Assembly (NCBI GenBank): GCA_911728435.2 | Contig: OU452214.1 | Span: 10,480,105 to 10,544,104, forward strand | Source: Apoderus coryli | Taxonomy: Eukaryota; Arthropoda; Insecta; Coleoptera; Attelabidae | Length of the DNA: 64,000 nucleotides | Direction: 5' to 3' | Shown here: piece after piece, positions 48,476-58,934 of the stretch | Numbering within the stretch: the first letter of the stretch is position 1 | Layout of the letters: each line of letters begins with the position of its first letter | The notes under the pieces: generated by a model | Databases searched by the model: none | Told to the model about the DNA's origin: nothing | The model's input: the letters and a program-made list of their open reading frames with translations, nothing else | Translations under genes and position numbers: made by a program

Positions 48476-50118
48476 CATAGAAATCTAATATTATATATGT
48501 ACTCTAGAATGCTAATTAAATTCAGCCGAATACCAAAAAGTGTAACGGGTATGCAGAGTTTTGACGATCTACGCATGCTCCTCAATATCTTATTTTCAGT
48601 ACAGAGCTGCCATATTTAAAACTATTTTGTCGTTCGCCTTACAGAATTTTTGCGACATATCTGTTTTATAAATAAATCCATATGTTGCGTCATACGAAAC
48701 TGCTTGACAAAATCAAATAATTAAATGTTATCGGTAAAATTGCATACTGTTTAGTTTTTTCAGCAATATGAACGAAACATTTTTTTCCAAATGTTATTAA
48801 ATTTAGGAGATTTCGCAACAGCGTCTGTTTTCGCAATGACGTTTCTCGTAGTGGGAATATCTGTCAGAGTCGGCTTCACAACAATTCAGATAGGTTTTAT
48901 AATTGAGTTATGGTTTTATTCGTGGTATATTTTAATTGTTGATAGATATACCTACCTATTTGTGATTAAAATTGTTTTTAATATTTGTTATTTTGGTTTG
49001 GTAGTTCGTTTATTTAACAAACAATGAGGTGTATAGTGTTGTGGTGTAAAAATTAAGGTCTCATTCCTGGTATTAAATATTTTCAATAAGTTATTGTTTC
49101 GGGTTTCTAACAGTCTCAGTTTGAGTCAATATGATACCATTGACATGATACTCATTTTTAGCTTGACAAAAAAAAGACATGATGTTTGGATGCGGGCATT
49201 GGGATCCTAGTACAGAAAATGTATGTGATGGGAATGTCATATGCAGTAAGCATTTCGCAGCAGAAGATATCATTTGTAGAGAAGACGGCAAGAGGATCAG
49301 CCTCGTACCCGATGCAGTTCCCAAACTTTTGTTGAAAAGAAGAGATTATGTAAATGAGAGTGGAAGTTAAATTCTTAATCGTTTGATATCAAGACACTGT
49401 TTACTTAAAAGCAGTCTGTCAAAAATGCATGATATGTATGTCAAGAATATATTTCCTACGTTGTGTAGGTATACAAAGTTCGTTTGAATTCTGTTGTCAA
49501 ACTGGAATATACTTAATTATAGAATCCTCCATGAAATTGCTGAGAATACAAGTTCTACCAACCATGTTTTGTCACAAAATACTATTGCGAATAGTACGGA
49601 TGATATGGAAGTGGTTTACATGGACACGGAAAATATTTGTGAAGTCACTGTTTCTTGCACCCCTTCTTTGAAGGCTGTAGAGAGGTAAGACCCCTAAGGT
49701 GGTTGTATAAACAAACAAATATTATATAATAATAAAATAAATAATTATAATGCTCATGTCCTTAAGATATTTTCCAGTATTAGAATTTTTACTTATTTCT
49801 CGTTTCGGCTTAGATTTATTATTATTGGGTTGTACCTGTTAGACAATAAACTATTTAGATATTTAATGTAATTTTTTATTTCTTACATTTCTTTATTCCA
49901 TTTTTTTATTTGAATGTTACCAAATGGTAAAATTTAATTTTAAATATACCTATAACATAACAGTAATATTACATTTAATCAAAGCCGGTCCTGTTGAGAA
50001 ATAAGATATTGGTGATCATGCGCATTATGGACAGCTCTACACTTTTGGTTACATTTTTGTACTACGGGATTATCATTCTAGAGTATATATTATATATATA
50101 ATATATAAGATTTCTGTG
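48476..50118 (+). mobile_element. P-superfamily-like element, copy 2 (non-autonomous)
   Basis: 1,643 bp, flanked by GGCCTTCA at 48468-48475 and 50119-50126. It starts CATAGAAATCTAATATTA and ends GATTTCTGTG, the same ends as copy 1. It lacks the BEL/Pao insertion and retains a 42-bp stretch that copy 1 lost. The internal THAP exons are more decayed than in copy 1. Confidence 0.87.
49024..49682 (+). pseudogene. THAP-domain gene of P-like copy 2
   Basis: Same layout as copy 1. Here exon 1 has a nonsense change (TAA at codon 11) and its donor GTAAGT is ATAAGT. Exon 2 carries the same frameshift as copy 1, in front of the V-I-C-S-K-H-F segment. Exon 3 ends at AGAG before GTAAGA. The shared frameshift implies that the defective form itself was copied. 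Confidence 0.8.
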
Positions 50119-50126
50119 GGCCTTCA

Positions 50127-51079
50127 TGTCAAAAATTTTATTTTCAAGTCTGGCAACACTGCTAATTTATCTTTTAATAGTCTTGCATCATCAAATGAGT
50201 AATTTTGGTTGCATAAATTAACGAAGTATTGTTGGTTGTATAAGCGTATGAGGTATAATCGTTACGTATCATTGGTTGGTAGTTATAACGCGGCTCTTGT
50301 TTACGTTTACCTTGAAAAAGTTTAGTTTAGTTTTATTGTATTCAACGTACCTGTCGTTTCGTACTTTCCTACGTGTGTTTGGTTACAGTGTGTTGTTATT
50401 ACATGAATTTGATAATAGTTTAGTTTGTTACGAGATTTCTTTGTGGTGTTATTTGTTTATAATAAATTGATAAGTGATTATCGGTAATTTATTAATACCT
50501 ACCTATACAAGTTTTACGTAAAACAAAGCCTGTTTAGTTGTTAAAACAAACTTTAAAACTTTCGTGATTTTTAATTATTAATAAAATAACAAACTTACTT
50601 ATCTAAAAAGTATTATTTTGTTGTTGTTTGTTTTTATTATTGGATTACGATTTATTATTATGAGAGGTGAGTGATTCTTTTAAGCGTTTTTTCAATTTAA
50701 ATAAATTAATAAAAAGTTGATTAAATCAAATTATTGTAGGTACGTTACATTACATTAAGAATTGTGATTTTTACTACCTATTTATTTACCTTTTTAAGTA
50801 AATAGAATAAAATGCAATCTTTGTTTTCATAGTAAGTACCTAGGTAACCATGTATGGGTACTTATCTAGTAGGAAATTGTTGTTATTCTTAAGGAAACTA
50901 GCTATAATTATGATATTAGGTAGGTCCTCATATTTGACAGAAGTCGCCTTGCCAAATGAAAAGTTACTTACCTATACCCTATACCTACCGATTTACTTAC
51001 CTGAGGATAGTAACGCTCTATTGTATATACTTAGATCAAATAAATAGTTTAGTAACTTCTAAAATACATTTTGTAAGTA
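50127..51079. other. intergenic stretch; possible short first exon
   Basis: No protein match. An ATGAGAG followed by GTGAGT at 50660-50672 could be a start codon with a splice donor of a + strand gene, but no partner exon was found. The stretch ends at the copia target GGTAT. Confidence 0.35.
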
Positions 51080-51084
51080 GGTAT

Positions 51085-51296
51085 TGTTAAGAATATTTAA
51101 TATACTCACCTCAGTTGGCAACAGTGTATCATACAATGTTATTGTTGGCAACTCTGTTAGAAAAAGTAATAAAGAAAAAAAAAAAGAAGGTTAGGTTATA
51201 TAAATAATGAAACCACGTTTATTTTTTCTTATATTAATTTAATCTTTTCGTGAATAAATTAGTTCCATAATCTATTCCTGCCGTTTAATTTCAAAA
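51085..51296 (+). repeat. copia 5' LTR
   Basis: Begins TGTTAAGAAT and ends TTTCAAAA just before the primer site. Same sequence and length as 55201-55412. Confidence 0.95.
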
Positions 51297-51313
51297 GGTT
51301 ATGGGCCCAGATC
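51297..51313 (+). other. copia primer-binding site
   Basis: GGTTATGGGCCCAGATC directly follows the 5' LTR. It resembles the Drosophila copia primer site, which pairs with an internal fragment of initiator methionine tRNA. Confidence 0.8.
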
Positions 51314-51397
51314 ACTCATTCCAAGCAGTTCAATAAGGGCACCAAGTGAATAAGTAAAATTCCCAGTAAAGTAATTTTTGAGAAAAGTAAAGTCAAC

Positions 51398-53749
51398 ATG
51401 ACTAGCGTAATGAATTTACCTCAGTTAAATTCGGGAAACTTTAATAACTGGAAATTTCGAGTAGTAACAATACTAGAAGAGAAGCAGATTAAAGAAGCCC
51501 TAGACAAAGACGAAAGTGATTTCACAGAGCCTTCCAAAATACAAGAATTCTTGCAAAAAGATGCAAAAGCAAAATCTGTAATAGTGCAATGTATTACAGA
51601 TAAGCATTTAGACCTAGTTAAGGATGCTAAAACAGCTAAGCAGATGATGAAGGCGTTAGAAGATGTCTTTGAAAGAAAGAGCGTCTTTACGAAGTTAACT
51701 TTAAAGAAAAAGTTACTAATGCTGAAGCTAAAGAAGAATGAAAAACTTGAGGATCACTTTCTAACTTTTGACACGTTAATCAGAGAATTAGAAAACGCAG
51801 GAAGTAAAATAGATGAATCAGATAAAGTGTGCCACCTATTGCTAACATTGAATGAAACCTATGATCAAGTAATAACAGCAATCGAAACGATAAACTCAGA
51901 GATAACAATGGATTTTGTTAAATCAAGATTACTCGATGAAGAAATGAAGATTTCGGGTAAAACAAAACGTCATGCAGAAAGTACGACAGATATTTCATTC
52001 AGTGCCAGTACGATTATATGTTATAAATGCAAAAAGGAAGGACACATAGCAGTAAACTGTCCTAGTAAGAACTACAGAGGTCGAGGCAACTTTAGAGGTC
52101 GTAGTCCTAGAGGTCGAACAAGGGGCACAAGTCGAGAATATACCGAACAAGCTAATGAGGCAGCCAAAGAAGACAAAAGTGAAATAAACTTTGTTGCGAT
52201 GAATTGTTTAACTAAAATAAACGATATTGATACGTTCATTTTAGATTCCGGCGCTACACAACATTTAGTATCAGCTGACTTAGAAAAGTACTTAACAGAT
52301 ATCGAAACGTTAAAAAATAAAATAATAATAACTGTGGCAAATGGTGATAATATGCAAGCAACTAAAAAAGGTGTTTTACGCGGTACGTGTAACGGCATAA
52401 AAATAAAATTTGAAGCGTTAATAGTAAAAAATATGCATCATAATTTAATATCAGTTAGTGAACTATTAAAGAAAAACATGAGGGTATATTTTGAAAAAGA
52501 CAATGCGAAAATAATAGGTACAAACTTTGTGATAAATTGTGAAAGATTAAGCAATTTATTCATGTTGAAAATATATATAAAATCGAATAGCGAAAACTGC
52601 TATCAAGCCAATACAGACATAAACATTTGGCATAGACGCTTAGGACATTTAAATCGTGGCGGTTTAAAACTATTAAACTTACCGATAGATAATAAAAAGT
52701 GTGATGAGTGCATGCAAGGAAAAATGCCTAGAAAACCCTATTATTCTTTACAAAAGAAGTCAAGAGCGATCGGTGATTTAATTCATACAGACATTGCAGG
52801 ACCAGTAAACCCATCTACATCCGAAGGATATCAGTATTTTCAAGTGTTAATAGATGACTATTCACATTTCGTTATAGTGAAATTATTAAAATCGAAAGAT
52901 GAAGCTGCTGAAAATGTAATGAATTTCATACAGTTAATAAAAACACAACACGGGATGAAAACAAAAAGAATACGATGTGATAACGGTGGTGAGTTTAGTT
53001 CAATAAAATTTAAAAGATATTGTGCATCAAAAGGCATACAAATACAATACACAATACCATATACACCACAACAAAACGGTACATCTGAACGCATGAATCG
53101 TACTTTAATGGACAAAGTGAGAGTGAAGCTAGCAGAAACAAACCTACCTAAAGAATTGTGGGGCGAAGCTATATTGTGTTCAGCATACGAACTAAACCGA
53201 AGTCCTACAGCCGCTAATAACGGAGTACCACCTTCAAAAATTTGGTATGGAGAAAATAACCTATCAAAATTAAGAATATTTGGAAGTAAAGCATGGTCAG
53301 TGATTCTACCAAGACAAAGTAAACTAGATGCAAGAGCCGAAAAATTAATAATGGTTGGTTATGGAGGTGCGGGATACAGGCTATGGAACTCTAATGAAAA
53401 CAAAGTGATTTGTGCACGCGATGTGACATTCGACGAAAGTGACAATAAATATATACAACAAACATGTATCGAGCCAGTTGAAAACGAAGAAGTAAATAAA
53501 TCAAAAGAGCCCATCACTAATATCGAAAACGATATCGAATATGAAAGTGACATTAATGAGGAAGAAGCTAACCCTACTAATGTACAAACAACACAAACAG
53601 GTAGAAAAACAAAAACACCAACATATTTACAAGATTATGAAATATACACAGCTTATTGCTTGTTAACGAATAATAACAACGATCCAGAAACATATGATGA
53701 TGCTATAAAAACAGAACAATGGCGAGATGCTATTAAAAAAAGAAATTGA
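51398..53749 (+). CDS. copia Gag, protease and integrase
   Basis: 783 residues. N-terminal copia Gag (L-N-S-G-N-F-N-N-W-K-F) ends in a CCHC zinc knuckle at about residue 208 (C-Y-K-C-K-K-E-G-H). Aspartic protease has D-S-G-A at about 283. A pre-integrase zinc module (W-H-R-R-L-G-H, then C-D-E-C) precedes the integrase core with Asp465, Asp528 and Glu564, the last two separated by 35 residues (DD35E). The frame stops at N-stop within the start of the RT region. In other copia elements this continues without a break into RT, so the stop reflects one extra A in a 7-A run near 53740. Confidence 0.93.
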   Translation: MTSVMNLPQLNSGNFNNWKFRVVTILEEKQIKEALDKDESDFTEPSKIQEFLQKDAKAKSVIVQCITDKHLDLVKDAKTAKQMMKALEDVFERKSVFTKLTLKKKLLMLKLKKNEKLEDHFLTFDTLIRELENAGSKIDESDKVCHLLLTLNETYDQVITAIETINSEITMDFVKSRLLDEEMKISGKTKRHAESTTDISFSASTIICYKCKKEGHIAVNCPSKNYRGRGNFRGRSPRGRTRGTSREYTEQANEAAKEDKSEINFVAMNCLTKINDIDTFILDSGATQHLVSADLEKYLTDIETLKNKIIITVANGDNMQATKKGVLRGTCNGIKIKFEALIVKNMHHNLISVSELLKKNMRVYFEKDNAKIIGTNFVINCERLSNLFMLKIYIKSNSENCYQANTDINIWHRRLGHLNRGGLKLLNLPIDNKKCDECMQGKMPRKPYYSLQKKSRAIGDLIHTDIAGPVNPSTSEGYQYFQVLIDDYSHFVIVKLLKSKDEAAENVMNFIQLIKTQHGMKTKRIRCDNGGEFSSIKFKRYCASKGIQIQYTIPYTPQQNGTSERMNRTLMDKVRVKLAETNLPKELWGEAILCSAYELNRSPTAANNGVPPSKIWYGENNLSKLRIFGSKAWSVILPRQSKLDARAEKLIMVGYGGAGYRLWNSNENKVICARDVTFDESDNKYIQQTCIEPVENEEVNKSKEPITNIENDIEYESDINEEEANPTNVQTTQTGRKTKTPTYLQDYEIYTAYCLLTNNNNDPETYDDAIKTEQWRDAIKKRN

Positions 53750-55154
53750 TTCACATAAACAGTTACAAACATGGGAAGAAACTACGATACCAAAAAATAA
53801 ACAGGCAATAGACACAAAATGGATATTTAAAACAAAAAATGACGGTACTAAAAAAGCTAGACTAGTAGCTAGAGGATTTCAGATAAAGGAGGAGAATCCT
53901 TTTGAAACAATGTATGCACCAGTAGCGAGAATGTCTACCATTAGACTACTTTTAAGTTACGCATTACAAAATAATTGGAAAATAAAACAACTTGACATTC
54001 CAACAGCTTTTTTGAACGGTAAAGTAGAAACTAATATTTACATAAAATGTCCACAAGGAATTAATGCTCAGACACCTATATTAAAATTAAATCGATCATT
54101 ATATGGATTAAAAGAGGCTCCGAAAGCATGGAACAAACGATTTAATGAATTTGCATTGAAGAACCATTTGAAGAGATCTACATATGACACATGTTTATAT
54201 TATGACCACAACTTATGGATGGTTGTATATGTTGATGATCTATTAATAACAGGATGTTTACAAAGAATAGATGAAATACTATATCAACTAAAGGTTGAAT
54301 TTAAAGTAAAAGATATGGGAGAAATAAAGCATTTCCTAGGTATAGAAGTTACAAGAACCGATACAGAAATGTGTTTATCACAAACAAATTTGATAAATAA
54401 AATACTACAAGTATTTAATATGGAAGAATGTAAAGGAGTGGCGACACCATTAGAAACCAACTTCCAGGTAAATAAAATTGATAATAGTAATATTGTAAAT
54501 GTTCCTTACAGACAACTAATAGGAAGTTTAATGTACCTGGCTACAACAACCAGACCAGATATTTGCTACTCTGTTTCATATCTGAGCAGATTTTTAGAGA
54601 AACCAACAGATGAAACTTGGAAAGCAGCGAAACGTATATTAAGATATCTACAAAATACCAAAGAAGAACATCTTGTATATAAGAAATCAAACACAATACT
54701 CGAAGCGTATAGTGACGCTGATTGGGCATCAGATAAAATTGACAGAAAAAGTATTAGTGGTAGTGTGATATTTTATTGCGGCAACCCTGTCGCGTGGTTT
54801 TCTAAGAAACAAAACTGCGTCTCTTTATCAACTGCAGAAGCAGAGTATATCGCTGCAGCCACCTCAGCACAAGACATTGTGAACATTAAAGGGATTTTAA
54901 GTGAACTTAAAATAGAGTGTCAGTGTATTCTTAATATAGATAATAAGAGTGCTATATTAATGACAAAAAGTTTTGAAAACTCTAAAAGAGCTAAACATAT
55001 AGACATAAAGTATCATTTTCTTAAAAATTTAGTTCAAGAGAGACAACTAAATATTAAGTATGTAACCTCAGAGGCAAATATTGCTGATATTTTTACTAAA
55101 GCTTTGTGTAAAGAAAAGTTTTTGAATTTAAAGACTTCATTGAACATTTTGTAA
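53727..55154 (+). CDS. copia reverse transcriptase and RNase H
   Basis: 475 residues in the +1 frame relative to Gag. RT motifs: D-T-K-W-I-F-K-T-K, A-R-L-V-A-R-G-F, D-I-P-T-A-F-L-N-G, S-L-Y-G-L-K-E-A-P-K-A-W and the catalytic Y-V-D-D at about residues 168-171. RNase H has Y-S-D-A-D-W-A-S, S-T-A-E-A-E-Y-I-A and a C-terminal D-I-F-T-K-A-L. The first ATG (53727) is probably not a true start; this is the continuation of the polyprotein. No other defects seen. Confidence 0.93.
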   Translation: MLLKKEIDSHKQLQTWEETTIPKNKQAIDTKWIFKTKNDGTKKARLVARGFQIKEENPFETMYAPVARMSTIRLLLSYALQNNWKIKQLDIPTAFLNGKVETNIYIKCPQGINAQTPILKLNRSLYGLKEAPKAWNKRFNEFALKNHLKRSTYDTCLYYDHNLWMVVYVDDLLITGCLQRIDEILYQLKVEFKVKDMGEIKHFLGIEVTRTDTEMCLSQTNLINKILQVFNMEECKGVATPLETNFQVNKIDNSNIVNVPYRQLIGSLMYLATTTRPDICYSVSYLSRFLEKPTDETWKAAKRILRYLQNTKEEHLVYKKSNTILEAYSDADWASDKIDRKSISGSVIFYCGNPVAWFSKKQNCVSLSTAEAEYIAAATSAQDIVNIKGILSELKIECQCILNIDNKSAILMTKSFENSKRAKHIDIKYHFLKNLVQERQLNIKYVTSEANIADIFTKALCKEKFLNLKTSLNIL

Positions 55155-55188
55155 TAGATAGCGATTTTTTATTTTCTATAAAATTAAA

Positions 55189-55200
55189 ATCGAGGAGGAG
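55189..55200 (+). other. copia polypurine tract
   Basis: A purine-rich GAGGAGGAG stretch immediately upstream of the 3' LTR, as needed for plus-strand priming. Confidence 0.75.
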
Positions 55201-55412
55201 TGTTAAGAATATTTAATATACTCACCTCAGTTGGCAACAGTGTATCATACAATGTTATTGTTGGCAACTCTGTTAGAAAAAGTAATAAAGAAAAAAAAAA
55301 AGAAGGTTAGGTTATATAAATAATGAAACCACGTTTATTTTTTCTTATATTAATTTAATCTTTTCGTGAATAAATTAGTTCCATAATCTATTCCTGCCGT
55401 TTAATTTCAAAA
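55201..55412 (+). repeat. copia 3' LTR
   Basis: 212 bp, the same as the 5' LTR by eye; followed by the duplicated target GGTAT. Confidence 0.95.
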
Positions 55413-55454
55413 GGTATAGTCGTTATAATCTCAATTGAAATCGTAAAAAGCTTC

Positions 55455-57172
55455 ATTTATTATTATTATATATGTCTTTATCCACGAAAACGCAAAAACC
55501 ACTTAACATATTTTAACCAAATTTGGTACAAAAATACTGTTGGACATGGCAAGGAGCTGAGTAGATTTTGGGAAACATGGAGCGTAGGCAAGGGGTTCAA
55601 AAGTTTAAAAAAATCATAGTTCTTAAACTTATCCGAAATACTGCATAATTTTTTACGCATTTAATTGAATATAACCTAAAATATTGAACATAAAATATTA
55701 GGCCACATTGGCGTTCGAAAATAGTGTAAAATGGGTTACAAAGATTTCAAAAAATCGTATTTCTTAAACATAGCAGAAATATTAACTAGTTGTTTGTAGT
55801 TTTGATAGAATATAACCTATAAAATGTGTCATAATAACTTACTTTCATAGGCGTTCGTAAATAGTGGAAAAGGGGCCAAAACATAAAAAATATATATTTC
55901 CGAAACTTATTCGAAATATGGAATAATTTTTCATAGTTGTGATACAGTATAAGCTAAACAATATTCCATAAAAGAATTGGTTCACACAGGCGTCCGAAAA
56001 TAGTCTAAAAAAGGGTCAAAAACGTCTGTCTGCCTTTATCCACGAAAACGCAAAAACCACTGAACAGATTTTAACCAAATTTGGTACAAAAATACTATTG
56101 GACATGGCAAGGAGCTGATTAGATTTTGGGAAACATTGAGCGTAGGCAAGGGGTTTAAAAGAGGGTTCAAAAATTTAAAAAAAATCATAGCTCTTAAACT
56201 TATCCGAAATACTGCATAATTTTTTACGCATTTAATTGAATATAACCTAAAATATTGAACATAAAATATTAGGCCACATTGGCGTTCGAAAATAGTGTAA
56301 AATGGGGTACAAAGATTTCAAAAAATCGTATTTCTTAAACATAGCAGAAATATTAACTAGTTGTTTGTAGTTTTGATAGAATATAACCTATAAAATGTGT
56401 CATAATAACTTACTTTCATAGGCGTTCGTAAATAGTGGAAAAGGGGCCAAAACATAAAAAATATATATTTCCGAAACTTATTCGAAATATGGAATAATTT
56501 TTCATAGTTGTGATTCAGTATAAGCTAAACAATATTCCATAAAAGAATTGGTTCACACAGGCGTCCGAAAATAGTCTAAAAAAGGGTCAAAAACGTCTGT
56601 CTGCCTTTATCCACGAAAACGCAAAAACCACTGAACAGATTTTAACCAAATTTGGTACAAAAATACTATTGGACATGGCAAGGAGCTGATTAGATTTTGG
56701 GAAACATTGAGCGTAGGCAAGGGGTTTAAAAGAGGGTTCAAAAATTTAAAAAAAATCATAGCTCTTAAACTTATCCGAAATACTGCATAATTTTTTACGC
56801 ATTTAATTGAATATAACCTAAAATATTGAACATAAAATATTAGACCACATTGGCGTTCGAAAATAGTGTAAAATGGGGTAAAAAAGATTTCAAAAAATCG
56901 TATTTCTTAAACACAGCAGAAATATTAACTAAGTAGTTGTTTGTAGTTTTGATAGAATATAACCTATAAAATGTGTCATAAATAGCTTACTTTCATAGGC
57001 GTTCGTAAATAGTGGAAAAGGGGTCAAAACATAAAAAATATATATTTCCTAAACTTATTCGAAATATGGAATAATTTTTCATAGTTGTGATACAATATAA
57101 GCTAAAAAATATTCCATAAAAGAATTGGTTCACACAGCCGTTCGAAATTAGTCTAAAACTAGCTGTTGCCCT
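55455..57172 (+). repeat. dispersed repeat family B, copy 3: three tandem units
   Basis: The phrase TTTATCCACGAAAACGCAAA recurs near 55478, 56036 and 56607, giving units of about 558 and 571 bp. The second and third units are close to identical. Sub-blocks with GGCGTTCGAAAATAGTG appear in each. The copy points towards the inverted copy at 57405. Confidence 0.88.
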
Positions 57173-57404
57173 CGAGGCACGAATAGCTCTCCATATTTAA
57201 GTGTAAAAGTAATAATTTTATGACCTTTTTGTCATTTATCTAAATTTAAGTAATAAATTTTTGTTTTGTTTTAGACATCAGCTATTTTTTTTTAAGTATC
57301 GGGTTTTGTGCCTTTCTCTTCTCTTTGGAGGCACTATTTATACGCACATATTTTATATTTCAGATCTAGGCCAAGTTCTTGAACGCAAATTAATTGATTT
57401 TTTT
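57173..57404. other. centre of inverted family B pair
   Basis: Begins AACTAGCTGTTGCCCTCGAG and then TAGCTCTCCATATTTAAGTG. A related inverted phrase occurs near 61975-62015 at the end of copy 5. No gene. Confidence 0.5.
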
Positions 57405-58934
57405 TAGTTTTATTATAAAATTTATTTTGCCCCCTTTTCTACTATTTAGGAACGCCTATGTAAACAAAATTGTTATGCTGCATGTTGTAGGTTATCCGTT
57501 AAGTGGTTTTTGAGTTATCACGGATACATTTTTTTTCTCACCCTTTTATAGAATTTTCACGGACGCCTATGGAACATTAATTTTTGTCGTGTATTTTTAA
57601 CATTAATTCAACTAGTTAAATATAAATTTTTTTACATTTTAATTTTTTTTTATTTTACCCCTTTTTTTTCTATTTACGAACGCCTATGTAAATAAAAATT
57701 TTATGCTGCATTTTTTAGGTTATCTTATATGAAAGCCAATTTTTCTGGTATATTTGGAAAACATTTTTTTTTCGTTTTTGACCCTTTTTTAAGACTATTT
57801 TCGAACGCCTGTGTGAACTAATTCTTTTATGTAACATTTTTTAGGTTATATTCTATCACAACTATAAAAAAATTATTCAATATTTCGGATAAGTTTAAGA
57901 ACTATGATTTTTTAAATTTTTGAACCCTCTTTTAAACCCCTTGCCTACGCTCAATGTTAATCACCACCTATATATATATATATCCTGTAGTATTTTCGTA
58001 CCAAATGTGGTTAAAATCCGTTAAGTGGTTTTTGAGTTATCACAGATACAAATTTTTTCTGACCCTTTTATAGAATTTTCACAGACGCCTATGGTACATT
58101 AATTTTTGTCGTGTATTTTTAACACCAATTCATCTAGTTAAATATAAAAAATTTTACATTTTAATTTTTTTTTATTTTACCCCTTTTTCTACTATTTACG
58201 AACGCCTATGTAAATACAAATTTTATGCTGCATTTTTTAGGTTATCTTATATCAAAGCTATATATAATTAGCTAATTTTTCTGGTATATTTGAGAAACAT
58301 TTTTTTTTTCGTTTTTGACCCTTTTTTTAAACTATTTTCGAACGCCTGTGTGAACCAATTCTTTTATGGAATATTTTTTAGCTTATATTGTATCACAACT
58401 ATGAAAAATTATTCCATATTTCGAATAAGTTTAGGAAATATATATTTTTTATGTTTTGACCCCTTTTCCACTATTTACGAACGCCTATGAAAGTAAGTTA
58501 TTCATGACACATTTTATAGGTTATAGTCTATCAAAACTATAAATAACTAGTTAATATTTCTGCTATTTTTAAGAAATACGTTTTTTTTTAATCTTTTTTA
58601 CCCCATTTTACACTATTTTCGAACGCCCATGTGGTCTAATATTTTATGTTCAATATTTTAGGTTATATTCAATTAAATGCGTAAAAAATTATGCAGTATT
58701 TCGGATAAGTTTAAGAACTATGAATTTTTTTAATTTTTGAACCCTCTTTTAAACCCTTTGCCTACGCTCATTGTTTCCCAAAATCTAATCAGCTCCTTGC
58801 CATGTCCAATAGTATTTTTGTACCAAATTTGGTTAAAATCTGTTAAGCAGTTTTTGCGTTTTCGTGGATACAGACAGACAGACAGACATATTTTAAAACT
58901 ACTTATTAGCTCTGCATATCATATATGTAATATA
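57405..58934 (-). repeat. dispersed repeat family B, copy 4
   Basis: Minus-oriented and close to copy 2 at 39656-41591. It ends in a CAGACAGACAGACAGACA remnant and TAGCTCTGCATATCATATAT, then runs into the TA target of the second DD41D element. Confidence 0.85.

Larger units (their letters stand above)
51085..55412 (+). mobile_element. copia-type LTR retrotransposon, full length
   Basis: 4,328 bp, bounded by the 5-bp duplication GGTAT (51080-51084 and 55413-55417). LTRs of 212 bp (51085-51296 and 55201-55412) look identical base for base, so insertion is recent. The primer site follows the 5' LTR directly and a purine tract precedes the 3' LTR. Gag-Pol runs in two frames because of one extra A near 53740. 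Domain order Gag, protease, integrase, RT, RNase H defines Ty1/copia. Confidence 0.97.

Noticed and set aside
50660..50672. First exon of a new + strand gene
   Set aside because: ATG plus a donor-like GTGAGT alone is too weak; no downstream exon was found before the copia element.
53727..53760. Programmed -1 frameshift in copia
   Set aside because: The needed shift is +1, no slippery heptamer in phase is present, and copia elements normally use one frame.
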